Part shown: positions 45,401-53,137 of the stretch, in pieces
How the letters are laid out: each line of letters starts with the position of its first letter
How positions within the stretch are numbered: position 1 is the stretch's first letter
Assembly: GCF_035194505.1 (NCBI RefSeq)
Contig: NZ_CP136573.1
Span: 2,715,001 to 2,779,000 of the forward strand
Direction: 5' to 3'
Source: Erythrobacter sp.
GTDB taxonomy: Bacteria > Pseudomonadota > Alphaproteobacteria > Sphingomonadales > Sphingomonadaceae
Length of the DNA stretch: 64,000 nucleotides
Translations under genes and position numbers: made by a program
The notes under the pieces: model-generated
What the model was told of the DNA's origin: nothing
The model's database searches: none
Seen by the model: only the letters and a program-made list of their open reading frames with translations

Positions 45401-48009
45401 CCGTCTTCGCGCAGACTGACGCTTTTGCCGGCAATGGCGGCACCGCCAGCGACCCGGCACTTGGCGGCGCGGGCGGCATCGGCATAGGCGGCACCTCCGG
45501 GCTGGCCGTCCGTGCGGGCGATGTCATCGCAAATGATGTCGAACTGTCGGCGATCGGCTACGGCGGCAATGGTTCGACCGGCGGGAACGGCTCGGGCGGC
45601 GTTGCCGGGGTGTTCGGCAGCCTTGGCGGCAGCCTCAGCCTCGGCGCGCTCGAGATCTTCTCGCAAGGTTATGGCGGCAACAGCACCGGTGCGGGCGTCG
45701 GCGGCACCGGTACGGGCGGCGAGGCCTTCCTCGACTTCTCGCAGATCGACGCCACCATCACGGGTGACGTGCTGATCGATGCGAGCGGCTTTGGCGGGAC
45801 CTCCGTCTCGGGCCGCGGCGGCGACGGGATCGGGCGCAACGCCCGCGTCGGCACGCTCGGCACGGGCGCGGGCAATGGCACCATCGGTGGCAACACCCGC
45901 GTGCTTGCCAATGGCACGGGCGGAGCGGGGGCAACCGCCGGTTCCGGCGATGGCGGCCTTGCCGAGGCACAGGCGTTCAACGGCGGCACGTCCAATTTCG
46001 CCTCGCTCTTGCTCAGTGCAAACGGCCGCTTCGGTGAGGCAGGCGCAGGCATCACTGCGCTCAGGACCGCGAACGGCAGCACTTCGACGCTCAACGCCAC
46101 ATCGGTGCAGATGACGGCCAACGCGACGGATGGCACCACCAACTTTGCCGGCCAGTTCCTCGTCAATGCGGAGAGCGGCAACATCAACCTGGGCTCGCTC
46201 ACCGCATCGTCGCTCGGCAATGCCCTGAACGTCGATCTTTCCAGCTCGCGCCTGCTGGCCGAGTTCGGCAACATCAATGTGACGGGTGCCCTCACGGCGA
46301 CGACCTACGGCGACATGCTGCTGCGCATCGGGACGAACTCGGTGATCGGCAATACGGCGACGACCGGGAACAACACGAACATCCAGCTTGATGCGAATGG
46401 CACGATCCGGCTGCTGGCCGTTGCTCCCCCGAGCGGCCCGGGCAGCGCCAACGACCCGATCGGGACCGGCGGCATTGTCGGGCGCAATATCACCATGCGC
46501 GCCGGACGCTCGATCCTGCTCGACGGCAATCTGACATCGCGCAGCGGCGCGGTTTCGCTCGCTGCCAACCTCGGCGGCGGGCCGGCGCTGGCAACGCCGC
46601 AGCCCTCGGTCATCACCATGGGCTCCGGTTTCACCATCCATGCAGGCACAGGACAAGTCGCAATCAATCTGGCCGACGGCGCGGGCGATCCGCAACGCGC
46701 TACCGGAGCGATCACGCTGGCCAATGTCACCGGCGGATCGATCGCAGTCGACAACCGCGGTTCGAGCGCGGGTAGCAACATTGTTGTTCTGTCCAATGGC
46801 GTGCTGACCGCATCGGGCACCGGACGGGCAATCGACCTGGCCTCCTTCAATGGCGAGGTGATCAACTTTGCCAATGATGCCGGCCTCGTGCTGACCGGCG
46901 GCGGGCATTTCGGTATCTTCGCCGCGACCCCCACCGGATCGCAGATCGGCAACCCCGCCAACTACGTGCGGCGCTACAATGTCCAGACCGAGGTCGCCTA
47001 TGACGCGCTCAATCCGGGCGGCAACTTTGCCGCCTTCCGGATTGCGCCGGTCATCACGGTGACAGCTGACAACGCCACGCGCTTCTATGGCAGTGCCAAT
47101 CCGCTGTTCACGGCGAGCTTTGCCGGTTTCCTGCCGGGTGACGGGCTCTCCGGCATCTCGGGTGCAGCCTCGCTCACCACCACGGCCACCGGCACATCCA
47201 ATGTCGGCACCTTCGCGATTGCGGCAGCGCTCGGTACTCTGGTGAGTGCAGAGGGCTACCAGTTCGCCTTTGCCCCCGGCGTGCTGACGATCACGGCGCG
47301 GCCGATCACAGTGACGGCGAACAACCTCTCGCGTCTTTACGGCAATGCCAACCCGGCGCTGACCTTCACGGTCGGCGGACAGGGGCTGGTCAACGGCGAT
47401 CAGCTCACTGGCGCGCTGGCCACCACTGCCACGGCCACCACAGGAGTTGGCACTGTCGCCATCACCCAGGGCACGCTGGCCGCGACCAACAACTACATCC
47501 TGACCTTCGTGAACGGCCAGCTCTCGATCACGCCGCGCCTGCTGACGGTGACGGCGAATAACCAGTCGATCCTGCTCGGCCAGCCCGATCCCGAACTGAC
47601 CTACACGCTGACCGGCGACGGACTGGTCAACGGCGATCTGCTGGGGGGCGTGCTGGTGCGTGACGAAGGCAATGCCATCGGCTCCTACGCCATCCGGCAG
47701 GGCACGCTGAGCGCGGGCAGCAATTACACCATCAACTATGTTGGCGCGACGTTTGAGATCAATGCCCCGCCGGCCCCGCCGGTGGTGAACAACCCGACCA
47801 TCATCGATACGCCGTTCCTGTCCAGCGAGGAGCCGCCGATGACGTCGGAGGAGGAAGAGGAACGCTTCGGGATGGACTTCCCCGAGCGTCCCGATGCTCC
47901 GCTGATTACGCAGGAATCGCTGCTTGATGATCCGGTCTCGAGCGGCGGCGATGCCTCGCTCTACTCGGGCGATGCCAATGCTGCCCCTGGCGGCGGGGAG
48001 AAGAAGTAA
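39466..48009 (+). CDS. Giant filamentous-haemagglutinin-like TpsA adhesin with MBG domains
   Basis: This is a 2847-residue secreted protein. A signal peptide ends at A-Q-A-Q. An N-terminal TPS secretion domain of about 280 residues follows, with the pattern V-V-I-N-W...G-N-A-L-T-F-L-P and S-P-T-G-L-L-I-G. About 2000 residues of Gly/Asn/Ala-rich beta-helix come next, with frequent G-G-N-G-G and N-G-G-x-I-x-[IV]-G-G turns. Three MBG-type domains (I-T-V-T-A-[ND]-N...) lie at about nt 47050-47760, before an acidic tail ending E-K-K. I find no cysteine in the mature part and no C-terminal toxin domain. A ~1.7 kb segment is duplicated internally. It is probably a surface adhesin or biofilm matrix protein exported by the upstream TpsB. 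Confidence 0.9.
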   Translation: MTQPIRNRSRLLLGCGSTALALALAMAPQDAQAQGIQATGNVVFGSAQIDNSVPSQTTVNSFSQTVVINWTPNQDGNGNALTFLPNNATALFQTTAFPDFAVLNRILPAPNGNIAEINGAVISRFQNAAGGPATPAGFVAFYSPTGLLIGNTATFDVGKLLLTTLNTTDTDFQNFAEFGGNMTLTAGTTAQIQIRPGANIIASPENAFFAVVAADVEMFGTARINGSHAYVAGDVVNLQYSNGLFNISIPVGTSAAGEVMTLNGNIGGQSSTGAGDNHMIYALARGRVDPISMLFSGNLGFDPAQSAGVVNGEIILSANHNVFGRNVNGGSVSDGINGVFGANAGFTDTIADVFLTDFSASSSLLAIGTNNVTARANNAAISAAGNLMLVAQNRAELFASANRTITIGGDLLVSAQDYGVVSSSLQSLAQINAFGGVALVQAQTGGTINVGGNARVTADAFAGADDLNRIAGIARGGTAQVWANGGAINITGSTSVSANAFGAPINDIITGAESRAGTAEIIADFGGDITIGLDAEVFASAFGAQGSLSSPSSVSNAYGGFAAMRLQNAGSSLTIGGNSRIMANARGGSSNNSGAGSIGDAGVAVANVNDAGLIRITGGLLIESEGSGGSNAGGIGGLGLGGRASAFVPSGGTFEVGSDFNAFAAGNGGNGVNGGDGFGGIAGANVVTGSIAIGGNAVASSMGFGGGAFFGFGGNGGLGRGGNSFFQANGTLTQTATLSILGYAYAFSEGYGGVGGSTDGDGLPGGRGGDGYGGQFNVTNQADPAFGSGAYILAGGDNGRINVGGLAWTSAVGVGGQGGSGQGAQPPGTPIPGGRGGDGFGGLAQSGFALFGQNGSVGLGQANFANVRNDATAFGGRGGLVGDFPGAPGGNATGGNAFLTVRAGDVIANQIVLTASGVGGEGTSGGFGRGGQAATLGSLGGNLTASSLEFTAIGFGGVALSGTGGEGFGGLAAIQGDGMTVTVNGDVFLKAVGSGGNSEDGAGGNATGGQAYVATLTGNNPGAITITGHAQVLANGQGGNSITNFAGGNGTGGTAYIEANGGSAVNIGSAQVHAVGRGGTAQVHQGGNGTGGTARIAATGTNSRVTIQRLVPIAFNNTSGGFAIINANGIGEITRGGTGIGGTGRGGTAEVNAIAGGTVALSTDNSQSINNAVFARGFGGNSIVEGGAGGDAFGGTVTLLADGGTINAGAATPSTFSQAGASGDATRNISGGNASGGSRNIRVINGGQLTIENFGGGAGAQAGNGSGTGNGGNAIAGDVLFEVINSTVNLIGGAPVFNNANGGNGQIGGNVSGGTITFNAVDSLINLLPNAAGATALGINNEVLGGNGVTAGGSAQGSLVLVTVDGTQITGGSFGTRLTATGGNALAANGVGGNATGATLAANFIDSMLNFSGEVLLAADAAGGNGGTNGVGGSATTGDVDIVLTRTTMAIAATAQGAPGILRVRAQAKGGQGGTIGNATSRRALLNLVDSTLSATSVYVESRAFSEIFGAGQLGGTATSQQARIGLTGTSGITANLLELNASAATSQGGSATAGFASLQAEAGSTATITAPQINLLADASSTADNTAGIAGATQGGQALLASNGGNLTLNGNVLASARGIGATSSNLLSGATSRGGVAQLFTRLGGTVTLNGNINLDASAVGATGSLVNASSASNAFGGTAIINVGDTGGSLIIRGDATANANAIGGSSNNTGAGSLADAGTAVANVTNTGLIEITGRLRLDAQARGGENAGGTGGLALGGRASTATFSNGTIRIGSFNADTLAQGGNGRIGGNGVAGIAGAIATFGEVAITGNAFAGSEGIGGSATYGVGGAGGFGRGGNSFFQANGDLTRTARITIGGNAIAFAQGVGGNGGNGDSVTAGGAGGAGIGGGQGNVPNQADPALGSGAFILAGGDNGTIEIGGEAVAVATAAGGRGGNGGTGTAGGNGGNALSGIAIAGLTLLGANGSVGLGVARFNTVFAQTDAFAGNGGTASDPALGGAGGIGIGGTSGLAVRAGDVIANDVELSAIGYGGNGSTGGNGSGGVAGVFGSLGGSLSLGALEIFSQGYGGNSTGAGVGGTGTGGEAFLDFSQIDATITGDVLIDASGFGGTSVSGRGGDGIGRNARVGTLGTGAGNGTIGGNTRVLANGTGGAGATAGSGDGGLAEAQAFNGGTSNFASLLLSANGRFGEAGAGITALRTANGSTSTLNATSVQMTANATDGTTNFAGQFLVNAESGNINLGSLTASSLGNALNVDLSSSRLLAEFGNINVTGALTATTYGDMLLRIGTNSVIGNTATTGNNTNIQLDANGTIRLLAVAPPSGPGSANDPIGTGGIVGRNITMRAGRSILLDGNLTSRSGAVSLAANLGGGPALATPQPSVITMGSGFTIHAGTGQVAINLADGAGDPQRATGAITLANVTGGSIAVDNRGSSAGSNIVVLSNGVLTASGTGRAIDLASFNGEVINFANDAGLVLTGGGHFGIFAATPTGSQIGNPANYVRRYNVQTEVAYDALNPGGNFAAFRIAPVITVTADNATRFYGSANPLFTASFAGFLPGDGLSGISGAASLTTTATGTSNVGTFAIAAALGTLVSAEGYQFAFAPGVLTITARPITVTANNLSRLYGNANPALTFTVGGQGLVNGDQLTGALATTATATTGVGTVAITQGTLAATNNYILTFVNGQLSITPRLLTVTANNQSILLGQPDPELTYTLTGDGLVNGDLLGGVLVRDEGNAIGSYAIRQGTLSAGSNYTINYVGATFEINAPPAPPVVNNPTIIDTPFLSSEEPPMTSEEEEERFGMDFPERPDAPLITQESLLDDPVSSGGDASLYSGDANAAPGGGEKK
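40891..42590 (+). repeat. Internal tpsA duplication, copy 1
   Basis: This segment is paralogous to 44251-45935 with a nearly constant offset of 3345-3360 nt. Both copies share the order G-R-A-S, F-F-Q-A-N-G, N-Q-A-D-P-A, I-L-A-G-G-D-N-G and A-N-G-S-V-G-L-G at matching spacing. Protein similarity is clear, but the DNA is well diverged, so the duplication is old. Confidence 0.75.
44251..45935 (+). repeat. Internal tpsA duplication, copy 2
   Basis: This is the partner of 40891-42590. Landmark motifs F-F-Q-A-N-G (about 41640 and 44997) and I-L-A-G-G-D-N-G (about 41836 and 45193) recur 3357 nt apart, while the first 500 nt show a 3360-nt offset, meaning a one-codon indel. The spacer between copies is a different Gly-rich beta-helix segment. 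Confidence 0.75.
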
Positions 48010-48010
48010 G

Positions 48011-51000
48011 ATGGCAAGGACCCGCACAATGATCCGTCAGGCGCTTGCACTTACCGGGGTCGTGGCAATCGGAGCGGCGATGCTGGCCGCACCGGGTTCG
48101 GCGCGAACCGCGCAGGATTCCGGCCTCAGTCTGCGCGACACTTTCCCGATCGGTTCCAACGGCTTGTGCGAGGCGCAGATCCTTGCACCCGAACCGGGCG
48201 CCGGACTGTTTGACCGGCGCTATTCGATCATCTGCCGCGATGCTGCCCTGCCGGTCGGTACGCTGTGGGTGGTCAAGGGCAGCGAGGGCACCGGCACACC
48301 GGCACGCTTTGCCGGGCAGGATGCGACCTGCAATCCGGGAAGCGGCGGGGGCGATGTCCCTGGTCTCGCCGGTGCCCAGCGGCTCGCCTGTTCGCGGTCC
48401 GGCAGCATCGTGCGCAACGATCTGCTGATCGGCACGCGCGGCGGGCGAACCTATGCTGCAAGCGGACTGGCGGCCTATTCCAAGGCGCTCGAACTCGGGC
48501 TGGCCTCGCTCGCCAATGACCGGGTGATGCCCGGCACGGTCGAGATTCCGCTGACCAGCGCGACCGATGATCTGGCCTTCGCGCGCCAGCAGGCCGAGGC
48601 GATCTCGGCCGACCAGGCGCTGATCGAAGCCTACCGCCGCAGCAATGCCGGCAATTTCGCCGAGGCGGCCGAATTCTTCGCCGTTTCATCGGCGGCGCTG
48701 GTCGGGCCGGGCGCGATCGAGGCGCGCCTCAACAGCGCCTTGCAACAATCCAATCTCGGCAATTTCGCCGAGGCGCGCCGTCTGTTCGCTGCCAGCCGTG
48801 CGGACACCGCGGCCAGCCCCGTCCTGTCCCGTCAGCTGCGCAATTACGAGGCGATGGACGCGCTCAACCAGCGCAAGGCCTCCGCGGCGCTTGCGATCCT
48901 TGACCGGCCGGTGACGGCCAACTTCACCGATGTCGAAGACCTGCGCGCCCTGCGCATCGGGGCTTCGATGGCAGGACAGCTGGCGAGCGAGAACGAGCGG
49001 ATCGCTGGTGCCTTCAGCAGCGGTCTGACCCCGCCTGAGCGCGCCAAGCTGCTCGATGGCCAGCACGCCTATCTCAAGGCGACGACGCTGCGCCAGCTTG
49101 GCCGCGCGGGTGAGACCACGGCGCTGCTGCGCCAGGCCGAAGCGACGCTGGGCGAAGTGCGCGGCGGCCGGGTTGTCTCGATGGCATGGCTGCGTGCGCA
49201 GGTTTTGGGCGAAATGGCCGAGGTGTCCGAACGCACTGGCCAGTCGGCCGAGGCCGAGCGGCTGCACCAGCAGGGCATTGCGCTGCTGGCCGCGACCTAT
49301 CCCGATGCTCCGGTGCTCGACAGCGCCCGCGCCCAGCTCGCCGGCTTCTATGCCCGTGGCGGCCGGCGCGACGATGCACTGGGCATCTACCGCGAAATCG
49401 TGAAGGGCGCCCGCGGGCGGGCCATGCCTTCGCTGCGCAATCTGCTGACCCCCTATTTCGCGCTGCTGACCGACGGCAAATCGCCCGCCGGCGAGGCAGC
49501 GACCGATCTCTTCGCCGCCAGCCAGCTGCTCCTGCGCCCGGGCCTTGCCCAGACCCAGGCAGCGCTCGCGCGCGAGCTTTCGGGGGGCAGCGACGAGGCA
49601 GCGCAGATGATCCGCACCGCCACCAATCTCGGGCGCGGGATCGAACAGCAGCGCATTGCCCTGCTCGATCTGGAATCGGCCCCCCAGCCGACCGCGCAGC
49701 AAACCGCGCTGATTGCCGATCGCCGACAGCGGCTCGAACAATTGCAGCAGCAGCAGGCCGAAGTGCTCGAAAAGCTCGCGGCCTTTCCGCGCTACCGGGC
49801 GGTGACCGAGCAGGGGATCACGCTCGGCGATCTGAAAGGCGCGCTCAAGCCGGGCGAGGCCTATGTGAAGCTGGTGACGCTCGAGCGCGACACCTACGTC
49901 CTTTATGCCACCGCCGACGATGTGAAGGTGTGGCGCGCCGATGCCACCCCGGCCGAACTCGAGGCGCTGGTGGGCAAGATCCGCGAGAGCATCGCGGTGA
50001 TCGAAGGTGGTCAGGTGCTGACCTACCCCTTCGATATCGAACGTTCGCGCGAGCTCTATGTTCGCCTGTTCGCTCCGGTGGGCGAGCAGCTGCCCAAGCT
50101 CCAGCACATCGTGTTCGAACCCGATGGCGCATTGCTCAAGCTGCCGATCAACCTGCTCGTCACCGATGATGCCAGCGTCGCCGCCTACAAGGCGCGGATG
50201 GCTGGCAAGAACCCGGACGAATATGACTTCCGCGGCACGGCCTGGCTGGGCCGGACGGCGGAGATCAGCACCTCGGTGGCGGCCTCGGCCTTCCGCGATG
50301 TGCGCGCCGCGCGTCCGTCCAGTGCCAAGCGCGCCTATATCGGGCTTGGCGAAAACTCGCCGGTCGGTACGGATACGCCGGGCGCTGCGCGGATGCAGGC
50401 GGCGCTGGCAGCGGGCGACAGGTGCCAGTGGTCGCCCAATATCTGGGCCAATCCGATCAAGGCGACCGAGCTGCGCGAAGCGGCCACGCGCTTTGGCGAG
50501 ACCGCAAGCGTGCTGACCGACAATGCCTTTTCCGACACCGCGATCATGGGGCTGGGTGATCTTGCGAACTTCCGCATCCTGCACTTTGCCACGCATGGTC
50601 TGGTGACGGCGCCGCAGCCCGAATGTCCCCCGCGCCCCGCGCTGGTGACCAGCTTCGATGCGGCCGCAGGTTCGGACGGCTTGCTGAGCTTCTCGGAAAT
50701 CTTCGGCCTCCGGATCGATGCCGATCTCGTCATCCTTTCGGCCTGCGACACCGCCGGCAGCGCCACGGTCGGCGCAACCCGGGAAGCCGGCGTCACCAGC
50801 GGCGGCGAGTTTGCGCTCGACGGGCTGGTGCGCGCCTTCGTGGGCGCGGGCGGACGTACGGTGCTGGCGAGCCACTGGCCGGTGCCCGATGATTTCAACG
50901 CCACCGGGCGGCTGATCTCGGGTCTGTTTGCGGGCGACGGCACCGAGACCGCCGAGGCGCTGCGGACCTCGCAGGTCGCGCTGATGGACGATCCGGAGAC

Positions 51001-51067
51001 CTCGCACCCGTTCTACTGGTCGGCCTTTGCCGTGGTCGGCGACGGCGCGGCCAAGCTCGCGCGCTGA
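48011..51067 (+). CDS. Exported TPR-CHAT domain protease
   Basis: This is a 1018-residue protein starting 1 nt after the tpsA stop. A signal sequence ending near A-P-G-S-A-R-T-A-Q precedes a small Cys-containing N-terminal region. A long helical repeat part (about residues 190-560) with TPR-like A-E-A-x-x-x-x pairs follows. The C-terminal CHAT domain is a caspase-like cysteine peptidase of clan CD. The catalytic pair is visible: His862 in L-H-F-A-T-H-G-L-V and Cys912 in L-S-A-C-D-T-A-G. Export with an adhesin suggests periplasmic or surface processing of TpsA or a partner, in contrast to the cytoplasmic CHAT proteases of type III-E CRISPR or gasdermin systems. The target is unknown. Confidence 0.9.
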   Translation: MARTRTMIRQALALTGVVAIGAAMLAAPGSARTAQDSGLSLRDTFPIGSNGLCEAQILAPEPGAGLFDRRYSIICRDAALPVGTLWVVKGSEGTGTPARFAGQDATCNPGSGGGDVPGLAGAQRLACSRSGSIVRNDLLIGTRGGRTYAASGLAAYSKALELGLASLANDRVMPGTVEIPLTSATDDLAFARQQAEAISADQALIEAYRRSNAGNFAEAAEFFAVSSAALVGPGAIEARLNSALQQSNLGNFAEARRLFAASRADTAASPVLSRQLRNYEAMDALNQRKASAALAILDRPVTANFTDVEDLRALRIGASMAGQLASENERIAGAFSSGLTPPERAKLLDGQHAYLKATTLRQLGRAGETTALLRQAEATLGEVRGGRVVSMAWLRAQVLGEMAEVSERTGQSAEAERLHQQGIALLAATYPDAPVLDSARAQLAGFYARGGRRDDALGIYREIVKGARGRAMPSLRNLLTPYFALLTDGKSPAGEAATDLFAASQLLLRPGLAQTQAALARELSGGSDEAAQMIRTATNLGRGIEQQRIALLDLESAPQPTAQQTALIADRRQRLEQLQQQQAEVLEKLAAFPRYRAVTEQGITLGDLKGALKPGEAYVKLVTLERDTYVLYATADDVKVWRADATPAELEALVGKIRESIAVIEGGQVLTYPFDIERSRELYVRLFAPVGEQLPKLQHIVFEPDGALLKLPINLLVTDDASVAAYKARMAGKNPDEYDFRGTAWLGRTAEISTSVAASAFRDVRAARPSSAKRAYIGLGENSPVGTDTPGAARMQAALAAGDRCQWSPNIWANPIKATELREAATRFGETASVLTDNAFSDTAIMGLGDLANFRILHFATHGLVTAPQPECPPRPALVTSFDAAAGSDGLLSFSEIFGLRIDADLVILSACDTAGSATVGATREAGVTSGGEFALDGLVRAFVGAGGRTVLASHWPVPDDFNATGRLISGLFAGDGTETAEALRTSQVALMDDPETSHPFYWSAFAVVGDGAAKLAR

Positions 51068-51088
51068 CCGGATCGAGGGTCGCACCTG

Positions 51089-53137
51089 ATGAATGAGGCA
51101 GGGCAAGGCTTTGGCTGGCTGCGGCGCGGCTGGCGCAATGTTCGCGAGGCGGGCGGGGTGCAGTTGCTCGGCACCTTCATCGTGCTGGTTGCCGCGCTGT
51201 TCATCGCGCGCTTCAGCTGGGTGCTGCCGGACGGTTCCACGCCCACCCCGCTCACGAGCGAGGCCGAACGCGCCTTCTACGATCTGCGCGCCTATTACGC
51301 CGCCGATCTAGTCGAGCAGGATGCCCGCGTCGTGCTGGTGGTCTATACCGATCAGACCCTGATCAATGCCCGCAAGCGCTCTCCGCTCGATCGCGGAATG
51401 CTCGCCCGCGCACTGCGCAATATCGATGCCATGGGGGCCAAGGCGATCGGGATCGACATTCTGTTCGATCAGCCGCAGGACGAGGACGAGGATCTGATCG
51501 CAGCCCTGCGCGGCATGCAGACCCCCGTCGGGGTCGCCTATGCCAACCTTGCCACCAACCGCGACGATATCGTCTACGAACAGCAGCAATATCTCGAAGC
51601 CTTCCAGAACGAACTGACTGGCAGCAAGTCGCGGCGCGCCTCGATCCGGCTCGACAACACTTTCGGCGCGACGCGGGTGTGGCCGGGTATCGTCGAAGGC
51701 CTGCCACCGCTGCTGGGCCGCGCCTTGCTCGCCGATGCGGGAGAGAATGCGCCGACCTTCGAGACCTATGAAGGCGCGATCGATTATCGTCGCCCGAAAT
51801 TCGTGGATTCCCCGCTCTTCCCCTCGCTCCAGATCGATCTTTTCGCCGATCCCGATCCCGAGGTGCTGCCGTTCTTGGCCGAGCAGATCAAAGGCAAGTA
51901 TGTCCTCATCGGCGGCGATATCGTCGACTATGACCGGGTCGAGACGACCTTCACCTCGGTCAATGGCGAGGTGCCGGCGGGGATCGCGGTCCATGCCGAG
52001 ATCATCTCGCAGATGCTCGATAACCGGATGCTCGCGCCGATCCCGCAGTGGCTCCTGTGGGCGATGGCGGTGCTGGTGGTGCTCACTGCCGCGCTGACCG
52101 CACTGCTCGAATGGCCGGCAAGGCGGCTTGCGCCTTTCATGGTGGTGCTGTTCGCCGGTTTCATCGGGACGCCGCTGGCGCTGCAACTGCGCGATGTCGA
52201 CACCTATGGCCTGCCCGCATTCGGCTGGCTGATCGGCTGGATCATGGCCTTTACCGCCGTCACCTCGGCAGCGCGCGCGGCTGGCGCGGTGCAGCGCAAT
52301 TTTGCCGCCAGCGCGCTGGGCAAATACATCCCGCGCGACATTGCCCAGGCTATCATCGACAAGCCCGAACTGCTGTCGCTGGGCGGCGAGAAGCGCGCGA
52401 TCTTCGTGCTGTTCAGCGATCTTGAGGGCTTCACCAAGATGAGCCACGCGATCGCGCCGGAAATGGTGGCCAAGCTCCTCAACCGCTATCTCGAGATGCT
52501 GAGCCAGGTCGTGCTCGATCATGGCGGGGTGATCGACAAGTTCGTCGGCGATGCCGTGGTCGCCTTCTGGGGCGCGCCGATCAGTCGCCCCGATGATGGC
52601 GAGCGGGCGGCCAAGGCAGGCTATGCGCTGTGGCAGGCGGGCGAGGCCTTTCGTGCCGAAGTCGCCGCGATGGACGCTGCTCTGCCCAAGATCGGCAAGA
52701 CTCGCGTGGGCCTCCACTATGGCGAGGCGGTGATTGGCAATTTCGGCGGGGCGACCCGCATCCAGTACACCGCATTGGGCGACTCGATGAACACCGCCGC
52801 GCGGCTTGAATCCGCCAACAAGGCGCTCGAATCCAGCATCATGGCGAGCCGCGAATTCGCCGAAGCCTCGGGGCTGGGCTGGTGGCGCGAAATGGGCCGC
52901 GTGGTTTTGCGCGGGCGGGCCAAGCCGGTCGATCTGTTTGAACCCGCGCCCGAATTCCCCGATGCCGACAAGGCGACGCTGAGCGAGGCCTGTGCCCATG
53001 CGGCGGCCGGCAAGCGCGCGGATGCGATCCGGCTTGCACAAGCGGTGGCTGATCGCCATCGGGATGATTCAGCCTTGCGTAATCTGGTAAAGCGGATGCA
53101 GGATGGCGATGATGGAGGAACCTATGTTCTCGGCTAA
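51089..53137 (+). CDS. CHASE2-domain class III adenylate/guanylate cyclase
   Basis: This is a 682-residue membrane cyclase. One N-terminal transmembrane helix leads to a periplasmic CHASE2 sensor (about residues 50-310, with D-A-R-V-V-L-V-V-Y-T-D-Q and A-I-G-I-D-I-L-F-D-Q-P). Three closely spaced helices and a cytoplasmic class III catalytic domain follow. Metal-binding Asp444 (F-S-D-L-E-G-F-T) and Asp488 (F-V-G-D-A-V-V-A-F-W) and the N-T-A-A-R-L-E transition-state Asn/Arg are intact. Lys before Asp488 and Thr in Y-T-A-L-G-D favour ATP, so cAMP is the likely product. GAGGG stands about 9 nt upstream. The 3' end overlaps the next gene by 14 nt. Confidence 0.93.
   Translation: MNEAGQGFGWLRRGWRNVREAGGVQLLGTFIVLVAALFIARFSWVLPDGSTPTPLTSEAERAFYDLRAYYAADLVEQDARVVLVVYTDQTLINARKRSPLDRGMLARALRNIDAMGAKAIGIDILFDQPQDEDEDLIAALRGMQTPVGVAYANLATNRDDIVYEQQQYLEAFQNELTGSKSRRASIRLDNTFGATRVWPGIVEGLPPLLGRALLADAGENAPTFETYEGAIDYRRPKFVDSPLFPSLQIDLFADPDPEVLPFLAEQIKGKYVLIGGDIVDYDRVETTFTSVNGEVPAGIAVHAEIISQMLDNRMLAPIPQWLLWAMAVLVVLTAALTALLEWPARRLAPFMVVLFAGFIGTPLALQLRDVDTYGLPAFGWLIGWIMAFTAVTSAARAAGAVQRNFAASALGKYIPRDIAQAIIDKPELLSLGGEKRAIFVLFSDLEGFTKMSHAIAPEMVAKLLNRYLEMLSQVVLDHGGVIDKFVGDAVVAFWGAPISRPDDGERAAKAGYALWQAGEAFRAEVAAMDAALPKIGKTRVGLHYGEAVIGNFGGATRIQYTALGDSMNTAARLESANKALESSIMASREFAEASGLGWWREMGRVVLRGRAKPVDLFEPAPEFPDADKATLSEACAHAAAGKRADAIRLAQAVADRHRDDSALRNLVKRMQDGDDGGTYVLG

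Noticed and set aside
40891..45935. Regularly repeated GGCGGC-rich segments considered as a CRISPR-like or tandem-repeat array
   Set aside because: They are in-frame Gly-rich codons of one protein, with variable spacing and no conserved DNA repeat unit.
47800..48009. C-terminal toxin or immunity pair in the TPS locus (contact-dependent inhibition)
   Set aside because: TpsA ends with MBG domains and an acidic tail, and the next gene is a large TPR-CHAT protein, not a small immunity gene.
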